Below are positions 17,705-23,500 of a stretch of 23,500 nucleotides of DNA, piece by piece. Location: the NCBI GenBank assembly GCA_017617145.1, contig JAFZWX010000152.1, positions 1 through 23,500 of the forward strand, read 5' to 3'. The DNA is from Treponema sp. Lineage in GTDB: Bacteria > Spirochaetota > Spirochaetia > Treponematales > Treponemataceae. How positions within the stretch are numbered: position 1 is the stretch's first letter; the number at the start of each line of letters is the position of its first letter. The notes beneath the pieces were generated by a model that was not told the origin of the DNA, did not search any database, and worked only from the letters and a program-made list of their open reading frames with translations. The position numbers and the translations under genes were made by a program.

Positions 17705-19348
17705 ATGATGATGAATATGAATATAAAAAAATATATTGTTAGTGCTCTGACATTTGTCGTTTTTGTTGCAGCAGGTTTTGCACAGGATGCTGCAGAAGAA
17801 AATCAGATTGAGTTGCCGGATTTGACAACTGTTGTAAGTGGCTCAAATCAACAGGAAGACTTTGCTCCTGCACCAGATTTTGATGATGTTCTTGAGCTTC
17901 CGTTTAATTCCGGCGATGTTGTACCGGTTCTTCCGTCGGCTTCAGAAGGTAATGAGGCAGATGTTATAAATGCCACTAACGATGCAATGCAAAAGGATAT
18001 TTATGCAGAAGGAACAATTGGTGGCGGATATCCTGCTTCGTTTACCGGCGATTTTGAAATTTCACGACTCTATGGAGCAGATCCTTTTAAAATCTCTTTT
18101 GCACATGAATCATCTGCTGGTTATGCGGGACACAATCTTGCTTCGGGCTATAATAATCATTCAACTGTGATTGGTGTTGAAAAAGATTTTATCCGTAAAA
18201 AATTGCGCTGGGGATTTTCTGGTCATTATGAAGATCTTGGAAACGGATTTCAAAGTCGAGTCGAAAGCATTGCTGCAAATAATCAGGATGCTGTAGGTCT
18301 TTCTGCCAATTTCTTGTGGTCGCTCCCAAATGATTTTACACTTTCATTTATTGCCGGCAGTGAATTTTATTACAGGTTTGCAGATATTACACAAAATAGT
18401 TCCGAAAGTTTTGAAGTGCCTAAATGGATTAAAAATACTTCGCGCGTAACTGCAGATCCGGAATTAAAAATTTCCTGGCTCCATAACGGTTTTGAAATTT
18501 CCTTCGATGCACTTTATAACCTTGAAGCCTGGGACAATGTTTCAAATCGTGGTGAGTTTGGTTTAGACTTTGCCTGGCACAATGAAAAAATCAAGTTTTA
18601 TGCAAATGCCGGTGTAGTTGTGGGAAACTATATTGGAGACAATTCTGTAATTGCACCATTCACTCTTGGTTTTGAAACAAATCTTCCTGTTTATTTTTCA
18701 GACAGAGAACTTAATCTTACCTTATGCGGAGGTCTTGCTTCAGAACGAAATACAACCGCACAGTTAGAAAGGACTTATAAGTTCAGCGGATTAGAAAATC
18801 TTTCTTCCGAAACTTCAGACTGGTATGGAAAGGCTTCGCTTTTAGTTCCACTCAAAACTTCTTTTACAGGAACAATTGCTGCAGGACTTTATCATACTGC
18901 ATTTGGAAACGGAGTATGGACACCTGATTATGACAATTCTACAAGTCTTGTTTCTGGTTTGTACACTTATTCTCCAAAAAATCGAAACGAGCTTTATACC
19001 GATTTTGCTTTTACCTGGAAATATAAGCTATTTGCCGCTACTGCAAAATATCATGCAAACTGGCTTGAAAATCCTGTGTTGGAAAACAAACACACAATTG
19101 ACGTGAATCTTGCATTACAAAGTCAAAAAGGTTTGTGGGGTGCAAGCGTTGAAACTGCTTATATTCTTGATTCATCAGACAAACCTGTTATCAGTTTAGA
19201 AGGTTATGTTCAGGCTTCTTCTGCCGTGCGCATTGTACTTTCTGTAAACGATATGCTAAAATTACTTGGTGCCGAAGAACGTCCGTATGCCGGTCAATAT
19301 GCAGGCAGCAGCGGAAACGCATCATTATTCGTGAAATTCTTATTTTAG
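17705..19348 (+). CDS. outer-membrane beta-barrel protein with TonB-box-like N-terminus
   Basis: 547 residues. Signal peptide 1-26 (GFA before QDAAEE). An acidic, proline-containing linker (~27-100) includes LPDLTTVVSG at 37-46, similar to a TonB box. From ~100 onward the sequence is amphipathic beta with many aromatic girdle residues and G/N-rich turns, ending in ASLFVKFLF, whose terminal phenylalanine and alternating hydrophobics fit the signal read by the BAM machinery. The ~450-residue barrel leaves no space for the ~150-residue plug of a classical TonB-dependent receptor. AGGGGG seven bases upstream supports the 17705 start. It directly precedes exbB. Specific substrate unknown; family not recognised. 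Confidence 0.9.
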   Translation: MMMNMNIKKYIVSALTFVVFVAAGFAQDAAEENQIELPDLTTVVSGSNQQEDFAPAPDFDDVLELPFNSGDVVPVLPSASEGNEADVINATNDAMQKDIYAEGTIGGGYPASFTGDFEISRLYGADPFKISFAHESSAGYAGHNLASGYNNHSTVIGVEKDFIRKKLRWGFSGHYEDLGNGFQSRVESIAANNQDAVGLSANFLWSLPNDFTLSFIAGSEFYYRFADITQNSSESFEVPKWIKNTSRVTADPELKISWLHNGFEISFDALYNLEAWDNVSNRGEFGLDFAWHNEKIKFYANAGVVVGNYIGDNSVIAPFTLGFETNLPVYFSDRELNLTLCGGLASERNTTAQLERTYKFSGLENLSSETSDWYGKASLLVPLKTSFTGTIAAGLYHTAFGNGVWTPDYDNSTSLVSGLYTYSPKNRNELYTDFAFTWKYKLFAATAKYHANWLENPVLENKHTIDVNLALQSQKGLWGASVETAYILDSSDKPVISLEGYVQASSAVRIVLSVNDMLKLLGAEERPYAGQYAGSSGNASLFVKFLF

Positions 19349-19359
19349 GAGATATTTTT

Positions 19360-19971
19360 ATGTTAGAAACTTTAAAATCTGGCGGATTACTTATGATTCC
19401 AATCATCTTGTGCGGAGTCATTGCCACTTTTATTATAATTGAACGCTGCATTTATTTTGCAAGCATCCGTAAGCGCGATGAAACTCTGATGTCGAATGTA
19501 AACGCATCGCTTGCAGTTGGAGATTTTGAAGCTTGTGGAGCTGCTTGCGCTCAGGCAGATACCCCGCTTTCTCAGGTTGTAAAAAAAGCAATAGACAGCC
19601 GCCGCTACGAAGAACGCGATATCCGTGATCTTGTAGAAGCAGAAATGGATTTTGTTGTTCCCCGATTTGAACACTTTTTAACACCACTTGGAACAATTGC
19701 AAACATTGCAACCTTGCTTGGACTTTTGGGAACAGTTACCGGAAACATCAAGGCCTTTGGTGTACTTGGAGCCGGTGGTTCAATGGGAGACCCGGCTTTG
19801 CTTGCAGGTGCCATTGCCGAAGCTTTGGTTACAACAGTTGCAGGTCTTATAGTTTCAATTCCTTCAGTAATTTTCCATAACTATTTTGTTTCGCGCGTAA
19901 ACCGCAGAATTGTTGAAATGGAAGCACATGTTACTTCCGTTGTATTAAAGCTTACAGGACGAGTCAGATAA
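19360..19971 (+). CDS. exbB: ExbB/TolQ-family proton channel subunit
   Basis: 203 residues with three membrane segments: ~9-33, ~110-133 and ~150-175. The family's pore motifs are visible: LLGLLGTVTGNIKAF and AIAEALVTTVAGLIVSIP, the latter with the conserved Glu and Thr. With ExbD it forms the inner-membrane motor that uses the proton gradient to energise TonB. The Shine-Dalgarno AGGAG overlaps the stop codon of the barrel gene, so translation is probably coupled. Called ExbB rather than TolQ because a TonB-like gene follows and no Tol-Pal genes are present. Confidence 0.93.
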   Translation: MLETLKSGGLLMIPIILCGVIATFIIIERCIYFASIRKRDETLMSNVNASLAVGDFEACGAACAQADTPLSQVVKKAIDSRRYEERDIRDLVEAEMDFVVPRFEHFLTPLGTIANIATLLGLLGTVTGNIKAFGVLGAGGSMGDPALLAGAIAEALVTTVAGLIVSIPSVIFHNYFVSRVNRRIVEMEAHVTSVVLKLTGRVR

Positions 19972-20384
19972 TGAGATTAAGAAGCAAAAGGGCCAGTATC
20001 CGTTCAAACGTCGATATGACCCCAATGATTGATATAGTTTTTCAGCTGATTCTCTTTTTCCTTGTTTCTACAACCTTTGCAATTTTGCCGGGAATTAAAC
20101 TGAAGCTTCCTACAAGTCATACTTCAGAAGGAACTTCTTATCAGGGCATTACAATTACTGCCGATGCCGACGGACTTTTGTTCTTTAATGAAAAGGAAGT
20201 AACTGTTGATGAGCTTGGAAGTGAGCTTGTAATGTACGATACAGGCTCTCTTAAAAAAGAAGAGTTTCCTGTTTCACTCGAAGCAGACAGCGAAGTAACA
20301 AACGGAACAATCGTAAAAATTTTTGACGTAATCCGCGAAAGTGGTTATGCAGTAATTAACTTACGCACCACCTCAGAAAAATAG
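19971..20384 (+). CDS. exbD: ExbD/TolR-family motor subunit
   Basis: 137 residues. A short basic cytoplasmic lead, one membrane helix (~18-40) carrying the proton-path aspartate D21 in MTPMIDIVFQLILFF, then a periplasmic domain with the ITITADADGLLFFNE pattern of ExbD/TolR. Its ATG overlaps the exbB TAA by one base (TAATG), indicating coupled translation and fixed stoichiometry. Works with ExbB and the next gene. Confidence 0.94.
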   Translation: MRLRSKRASIRSNVDMTPMIDIVFQLILFFLVSTTFAILPGIKLKLPTSHTSEGTSYQGITITADADGLLFFNEKEVTVDELGSELVMYDTGSLKKEEFPVSLEADSEVTNGTIVKIFDVIRESGYAVINLRTTSEK

Positions 20385-20401
20385 GGCATAGAAGGACTTT
20401 A

Positions 20402-21511
20402 ATGATAAGACAACCATTGTTTGGACAAGATAGTTCTCCTCATTTTACAAGTTTGATTCTAAGCAGCATAATTACGCTTATCTGCTGGATAATCTTTTGT
20501 GTACTGTGTTTTGTAATTAAGTTCAAGCCCGCAGTCCCGGAGTATAAGGAAATCCAGATTGTGTTGAGCAGTACACCAACTGAACAAAAAGTGGCAGAAG
20601 AACAGTCCACGGTACAGGAAAGTGCTGCTGCGGTCCTTGAGCCTGTCTCTGCGGTTCCTGAGTCTGCCTCTGCGGTTCCTGAGCCTGTCGAAGGGCCGGC
20701 TGTAGAACAGCCTGCGGTGGTTGAGCCTGTCGAAGCACAGGTAGTAAAAGAAACTCCAAAACCCAAAACTGTAGAAACAAAACAGCCTGTTGCACAAACA
20801 AAAACGACTACCACAACTGCCCCTAAAACCACCGATTCATCAAAAAAAGTAAACTTTGATGATTATCAGTATGCGACAGATTATTCTGATTTTGATTTTA
20901 ATAATACCGCAACATCAAGTTCTCAAACAAAAAGCTTTGACTGGTCTCAGTTTGAAGATTCAAGTTCTGAGCCAGCGCAGGTAAGTCAGAAGGTAGAAAA
21001 AGTAACTACAGCAAGTTCAACTTCAGGTTCAGCCGCAAGTACATCAACTGCAAATCAACGGCAGACAAGTTCTAGTTCTTCATCAAGTTCCGCACAACAA
21101 TCAGCGCCTGCTGCCTCCAGCAGTACAAGTGCGGCTGCTGATGCAATAAAGAATACAACAGGTACAACATCTTCAGGTGGAACTACTTCAGGTTCCGGTG
21201 ATGTTCAAAAATTCAGTTCAGATCTTGATATTGCCTGGAATGGTGGTTCTGCACGAAAAGCAAAAGGCGCATTAAGCATAAATTTAACAACCGGTTCAAG
21301 CATCAAAGAAAAAAAGACAACTGTAAAAATTGAATTTGTAGTAGGGGAAGATGGTTATGTTACACCAGGAAGCGTAAAAATAACACCTGAAGCTCTTTTA
21401 CCAGAAGTTGTAAGAAAAGAAGTAATTGCGCAAATAAACTTATGGCGTTTTAATGAAGCTCCAAATCGTTCTACTGCTGTATTTGAATATACTATAATCA
21501 AAAAAGAATAA
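20402..21511 (+). CDS. tonB: TonB-like energy transducer
   Basis: 369 residues. One N-terminal membrane helix (~15-40), a long linker (~42-285) rich in P/E/V then S/T/A, and a C-terminal TonB domain (~300-369) with the expected VKIEFVVGEDGYV...V...WRFNEAP pattern. TonB spans the periplasm and transmits ExbB-ExbD energy to outer-membrane proteins. The usual SxxxH motif of the TonB/TolA helix is not seen: the only nearby histidine, H14, lies before the helix. The linker contains a 21-bp DNA repeat (AVPEPVEGP) shared with the TPR gene at 1337, and acidic-aromatic clusters (YSDFDF, FDWSQFED). GAAGGA upstream supports the start. TonB rather than TolA because of the terminal domain. Confidence 0.9.
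   Translation: MIRQPLFGQDSSPHFTSLILSSIITLICWIIFCVLCFVIKFKPAVPEYKEIQIVLSSTPTEQKVAEEQSTVQESAAAVLEPVSAVPESASAVPEPVEGPAVEQPAVVEPVEAQVVKETPKPKTVETKQPVAQTKTTTTTAPKTTDSSKKVNFDDYQYATDYSDFDFNNTATSSSQTKSFDWSQFEDSSSEPAQVSQKVEKVTTASSTSGSAASTSTANQRQTSSSSSSSSAQQSAPAASSSTSAAADAIKNTTGTTSSGGTTSGSGDVQKFSSDLDIAWNGGSARKAKGALSINLTTGSSIKEKKTTVKIEFVVGEDGYVTPGSVKITPEALLPEVVRKEVIAQINLWRFNEAPNRSTAVFEYTIIKKE
20630..20740 (+). repeat. 21-bp repeat inside the tonB linker
   Basis: In-frame units at 20630 (AVLEPVS), 20651 (AVPESAS), 20672 (AVPEPVE, followed by GP) and, after a 15-bp gap, 20714 (AVVEPVE). Each matches GCGGTCCCTGAGCCTGTC closely, and two run on into CGAAGGGCC or CGAAGCAC. The unit, phase and reading frame are the same as in the repeat in the unrelated TPR gene at 1337-1446. 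Confidence 0.85.
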
Positions 21512-21534
21512 TTCCGGGGCTTACGGAGGAATCA

Positions 21535-22092
21535 ATGAAAAAAAATCTTGGAATCAAAACTGTTATGTTCCCTATGCCGGTGCTTATTGTCGCTACTTAT
21601 AACGAAGATGGAACTGCAAATGCTATGAATGCCGCTTGGGGTGGTATTCATGATACAAATCAGATTGGTGTTTGTATTGCACCTGAGCATAAAACTGCGG
21701 AAAATCTTTTGAGAACTAATGCGTTTACTGTTAGTATGGCCGATGCTTCTCATATTGCTGCGTGCGATTATGTTGGACTTGTTAGTGGAACCAAACAACC
21801 TGATAAATTAAAACGAGCAGGTTTTACTGTCACAAAATCAGAATTTGTAGACGCCCCTGTTATTAACGAACTTGGAATGTGTATTGAATGCGAGGTTGTT
21901 AGTTATGACAAACAAACCGGCTGCCTTGTTGGAAATATTAAAAATGTGAGTGCCGAAGAAGCTGTTTTGACTGATGGAAAAATTGATCCTTCAAAACTTG
22001 AACCAATTACTTATGACGGGGAAAATCACAATTACATTAAGCTTGGCGAAGTTGTTGGTAAAGCCTTCAGCGACGGCAAAAGTTTAATGTAA
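21535..22092 (+). CDS. flavin reductase-like FMN-binding protein (DIM6/NTAB type)
   Basis: 185 residues, the usual length for a single flavin-reductase-like domain (split-barrel FMN fold). Features that fit: the N-terminal PMPVLIVATYNEDGTANAMNAAWGG strand and turn, PEHKTAENL, and the F-T-V-S-M strand followed by H-x-A-A-C-D-Y-V-G-L-V-S-G. It could reduce flavin with NAD(P)H or act as an FMN-bound reductase; the substrate is unknown. GGAGGA four bases before the ATG is a strong ribosome site, and the gap after tonB is 23 nt, so it may be the last gene of the envelope operon or independently expressed. Its stop is one base from the stop of the convergent araC-type gene. Confidence 0.9.
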   Translation: MKKNLGIKTVMFPMPVLIVATYNEDGTANAMNAAWGGIHDTNQIGVCIAPEHKTAENLLRTNAFTVSMADASHIAACDYVGLVSGTKQPDKLKRAGFTVTKSEFVDAPVINELGMCIECEVVSYDKQTGCLVGNIKNVSAEEAVLTDGKIDPSKLEPITYDGENHNYIKLGEVVGKAFSDGKSLM

Positions 22093-22093
22093 T

Positions 22094-22993
22094 TTATTTC
22101 TTAAAGGATTTGCGGAAATCGCGCGGAGACATTTTGTAAAACTTCTTGAAAATTTCTGCCATGTAGCTTGCTCCCGAAAAACCTGTGATTTCTGCAATTT
22201 CACTCATGCTCATGTTTCCTGCCTGTAGTAAATCGGCAACTTTTCGGCTTCGGTAATGGAGCAGATATTCTACGGGCGACTTTTCTGTAAGTTTATTAAA
22301 AATCTGATTGCAAAGACTCTGACTTACTCCGCCTGCTTTTGAAATATCCTTTAGCGTAATTTGTTCGTTGTAATGCTCGTCTATAAAAAGCATCATTTCT
22401 TTGAGGCTGGCATTGTGGCTGTCTGCATTTTCTATATGACTTATGTGAACTCGGTAGGCATCGGTAAAGCGGTGCATGATAATATCCCAAAGCTCAAAAA
22501 ATCCTTTTGTTATTAAAAACTCATTGTCTACGGCATTTTTGCACATGTCTTTTAAGATATTCTGGACTGCTTTGGCATCATAATCTTCGGCTTTAAAATG
22601 AATGAAGGGAATGCTTTTGTCTGTGATGATTGGGTTTATTGCTTTTGTTTCAACAGCATAAGAAGAATTGATAATGCGGGGGTGCATGACGGCAATGTAA
22701 TAGGAAGTGACTCGTTCCAGCGTTGCAAAGGAATAATGGATTCGCTCGGAATTTACAAAAACTGTGTCACCTTTGTTGAGTGTGATATTTATACCGTCTA
22801 CGGAATAACCCATAGAACCTGAATAAACTGAAAGAAATTCTATATCCTGATGATAGTGAGGTACCCGCTCCCAGCTGCAGCCAGGGTACACATAACCGTC
22901 GTGAATATAGGATGGAAAGGAATCGTCATTGTAGTTGACAATTTCGGAACCATCCTTGCGCTTCATGATTATTCCGCGTTTTGCAATTATCAT
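22094..22993 (-). CDS. AraC-family transcriptional regulator
   Basis: 299 residues. An N-terminal cupin sensor (~25-130; PHYHQDIEFLSVYSGSM and GDTVFVNSERIHYSF) and a C-terminal AraC DNA-binding domain (~195-299) with two helix-turn-helix units (~212-232 and ~262-285; MSEIAEITGFSGASYMAEIFKKFYKMSPRDFRK is the typical second unit). The 22993 start is preferred over an internal Met (residue 10) because GAGG lies eight to nine bases before it on the minus strand. The sensed molecule is unknown. It is divergent from the ABC exporter gene and convergent with the flavoprotein gene, either of which may be its target. Confidence 0.94.
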   Translation of the reverse strand: MIIAKRGIIMKRKDGSEIVNYNDDSFPSYIHDGYVYPGCSWERVPHYHQDIEFLSVYSGSMGYSVDGINITLNKGDTVFVNSERIHYSFATLERVTSYYIAVMHPRIINSSYAVETKAINPIITDKSIPFIHFKAEDYDAKAVQNILKDMCKNAVDNEFLITKGFFELWDIIMHRFTDAYRVHISHIENADSHNASLKEMMLFIDEHYNEQITLKDISKAGGVSQSLCNQIFNKLTEKSPVEYLLHYRSRKVADLLQAGNMSMSEIAEITGFSGASYMAEIFKKFYKMSPRDFRKSFKK

Positions 22994-23020
22994 GTAAAAT
23001 ACCTCGCAAACTGGAGTAAA

Positions 23021-23049
23021 AGTATAACAAAATTACATTTAATACTAAA
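23021..23049 (-). promoter_or_regulatory. candidate promoter of the araC-type gene
   Basis: TATACT on the minus strand (complement of 23021-23026) with a weak TTTAGT 17 nt upstream. It would give a leader of about 20 nt carrying the GAGG site. Confidence 0.3.
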
Positions 23050-23092
23050 GATTGTTATTAAAATAAGTAAAAATAATAATTTTATTACATTA

Positions 23093-23120
23093 TTGAGTTG
23101 AGTATAATCCTTATCATAAT
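23093..23120 (+). promoter_or_regulatory. candidate promoter of the ABC exporter gene
   Basis: A perfect TATAAT lies at 23103-23108, with only a weak -35 behind it. TTGAGT (23093-23098) with 16 nt to CATAAT (23115-23120) is a second, overlapping option. Either would start transcription about 150-165 nt before the ATG, so the structured leader at 23161-23269 would be on the mRNA. Confidence 0.4.
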
Positions 23121-23160
23121 AAAAAGCAAGAAAATAGATTATTAATGATAAAAAGCATTC

Positions 23161-23269
23161 AGGTTGTGACCGTAGTGAAAAATGACTGAGGACAACTTCC
23201 TTTGTTGGCCGAAGGCATTTTTCATGAGAGGGAACAACCTCATAAATGTTTTTGAAATTTCAGGAGGTT
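23161..23269 (+). promoter_or_regulatory. candidate structured leader RNA (riboswitch-like) controlling the ABC gene's ribosome site
   Basis: Stems seen by eye: P1 AGGTTGT (23161-23167) with ACAACCT (23234-23240); P2 TGAAAAATG (23176-23184) with CATTTTTCA (23216-23224), both perfect; P3 CAAC with GTTG (23193-23196/23204-23207), extended by GG/CC across one A-G mismatch. Between P2 and P3 is a symmetric UGA/GAA loop able to form tandem G-A pairs. The P3 loop UUCCUUU (23197-23203) complements AGAGGGA (23227-23233) in the P2-P1 junction, a possible pseudoknot. The 3' strand of P1 also pairs with the ribosome site: AACCTC (23236-23241) with GAGGTT (23264-23269). P1 and SD sequestration are therefore mutually exclusive. 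I cannot match it to a known riboswitch class from memory. Confidence 0.55.
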
Positions 23270-23275
23270 TTTATT

Positions 23276-23500
23276 ATGGAAAATTCGAATGCAATTGTTA
23301 TGAACGACGTGGTAAAGGAGTTTAAGGTTTTGAATCGGCACGAAGGCCTAAAAGGAAGCCTCCGCGATTTGTTCAGCCGCGATTATAAAACCGTTACTGC
23401 AGTGGACCATATTTCTATAAATATTAAACCCGGTGAAATTGTAGGATACCTTGGTCCGAACGGCGCTGGAAAATCTACAACAATCAAAATGATGAGCGGG
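23276..23500 (+). CDS. ABC exporter ATP-binding protein (NatA-like), 3' end outside window
   Basis: 75 residues visible from the ATG at 23276, eight bases after AGGAGGT. The N-terminal pattern (VKEFKV, then GLKGSLRDLFSRDYKTVTAVD) and the Walker A GPNGAGKST at ~60-68 are typical of the NatA-like ATPases that pair with ABC-2 type permeases in drug or small-molecule export. The Q-loop, signature and Walker B lie beyond the window, so export substrate and operon partners cannot be seen. It is divergent from the AraC-type regulator. Confidence 0.92.
   Translation, partial: MENSNAIVMNDVVKEFKVLNRHEGLKGSLRDLFSRDYKTVTAVDHISINIKPGEIVGYLGPNGAGKSTTIKMMSG

Noticed and set aside
20440..20832. Several minus-strand ORFs across the tonB linker
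   Set aside because: Low-complexity antisense readings of the repetitive linker; the plus-strand gene has a membrane helix, TonB domain and ribosome site.
23145..23189. 14-codon ORF (MIKSIQVVTVVKND) in the ABC leader
   Set aside because: No ribosome site before its ATG and no recognisable attenuator composition. It overlaps the 5' strands of P1 and P2, so its apparent length is probably incidental. Worth remembering only if the leader proves to be translated.
23186..23213. Hammerhead-like core (CUGAGGA ... GAA)
   Set aside because: GAA does not follow directly on the stem that starts after CUGAGGA, and the third stem and cleavage site are missing. A tandem G-A internal loop explains the sequence better.
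23224..23330. ORF beginning MRGNNL that overlaps the ABC start in another frame
   Set aside because: The strong AGGAGGT serves the ATG at 23276, whose product has a clear ABC ATPase sequence; the other frame has no support.

Overview
The window looks like chromosomal DNA of a spirochaete, most likely a free-living or gut/rumen Treponema. The basis is indirect: AT-leaning composition, many large TPR proteins, a membrane class III cyclase next to a coiled-coil membrane protein, a very large fused CoA-dehydratase activase, and outer-envelope genes with no LPS genes in view. No rRNA or tRNA is visible to confirm it. Gene density is very high and I see no prophage, transposase or CRISPR array.

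Layout. (1) 2-2683 (+): 3' part of a large TPR/coiled-coil protein, open through the left edge. (2) 2763-5633 (-): an M24 Xaa-Pro-type peptidase and the lipid II flippase MurJ, with two pairs of 29-nt REP-like palindromes around the peptidase gene. (3) 5724-8962 (+): HAMP/class III nucleotide cyclase overlapping a membrane-anchored coiled-coil protein. (4) 8998-13524 (+): 1508-residue fused acyl-CoA dehydratase activase/reductase with several cysteine clusters. (5) 13541-21511 (+): a tightly packed envelope cluster of secreted protein, periplasmic TPR protein, outer-membrane beta-barrel, ExbB, ExbD and TonB-like protein. It reads as a self-contained, energised outer-membrane system. (6) 21535-22092 (+): flavin-reductase-like protein, convergent with an AraC regulator (22094-22993, -) with one base between them. 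(7) 22994-23500: intergenic region of about 280 nt with divergent promoter signals and a strongly structured leader, followed by the start of an ABC exporter ATPase cut by the right edge.

All genes from 5724 to 22092 point the same way, with gaps of about 35 nt or less or with overlaps, so one or a few long transcripts are likely. The two most notable signals are the leader of the ABC gene and the TonB cluster. The leader shows nested stems, a possible loop-junction pseudoknot and a P1 strand that can alternatively pair with the ribosome binding site. The barrel of the TonB cluster has a TonB-box-like N-terminus but no room for a normal plug. Two dispersed repeat families are also visible, and both have entered coding sequence: a 21-bp unit in two unrelated genes, and a 29-nt palindrome that supplies the end of murJ.
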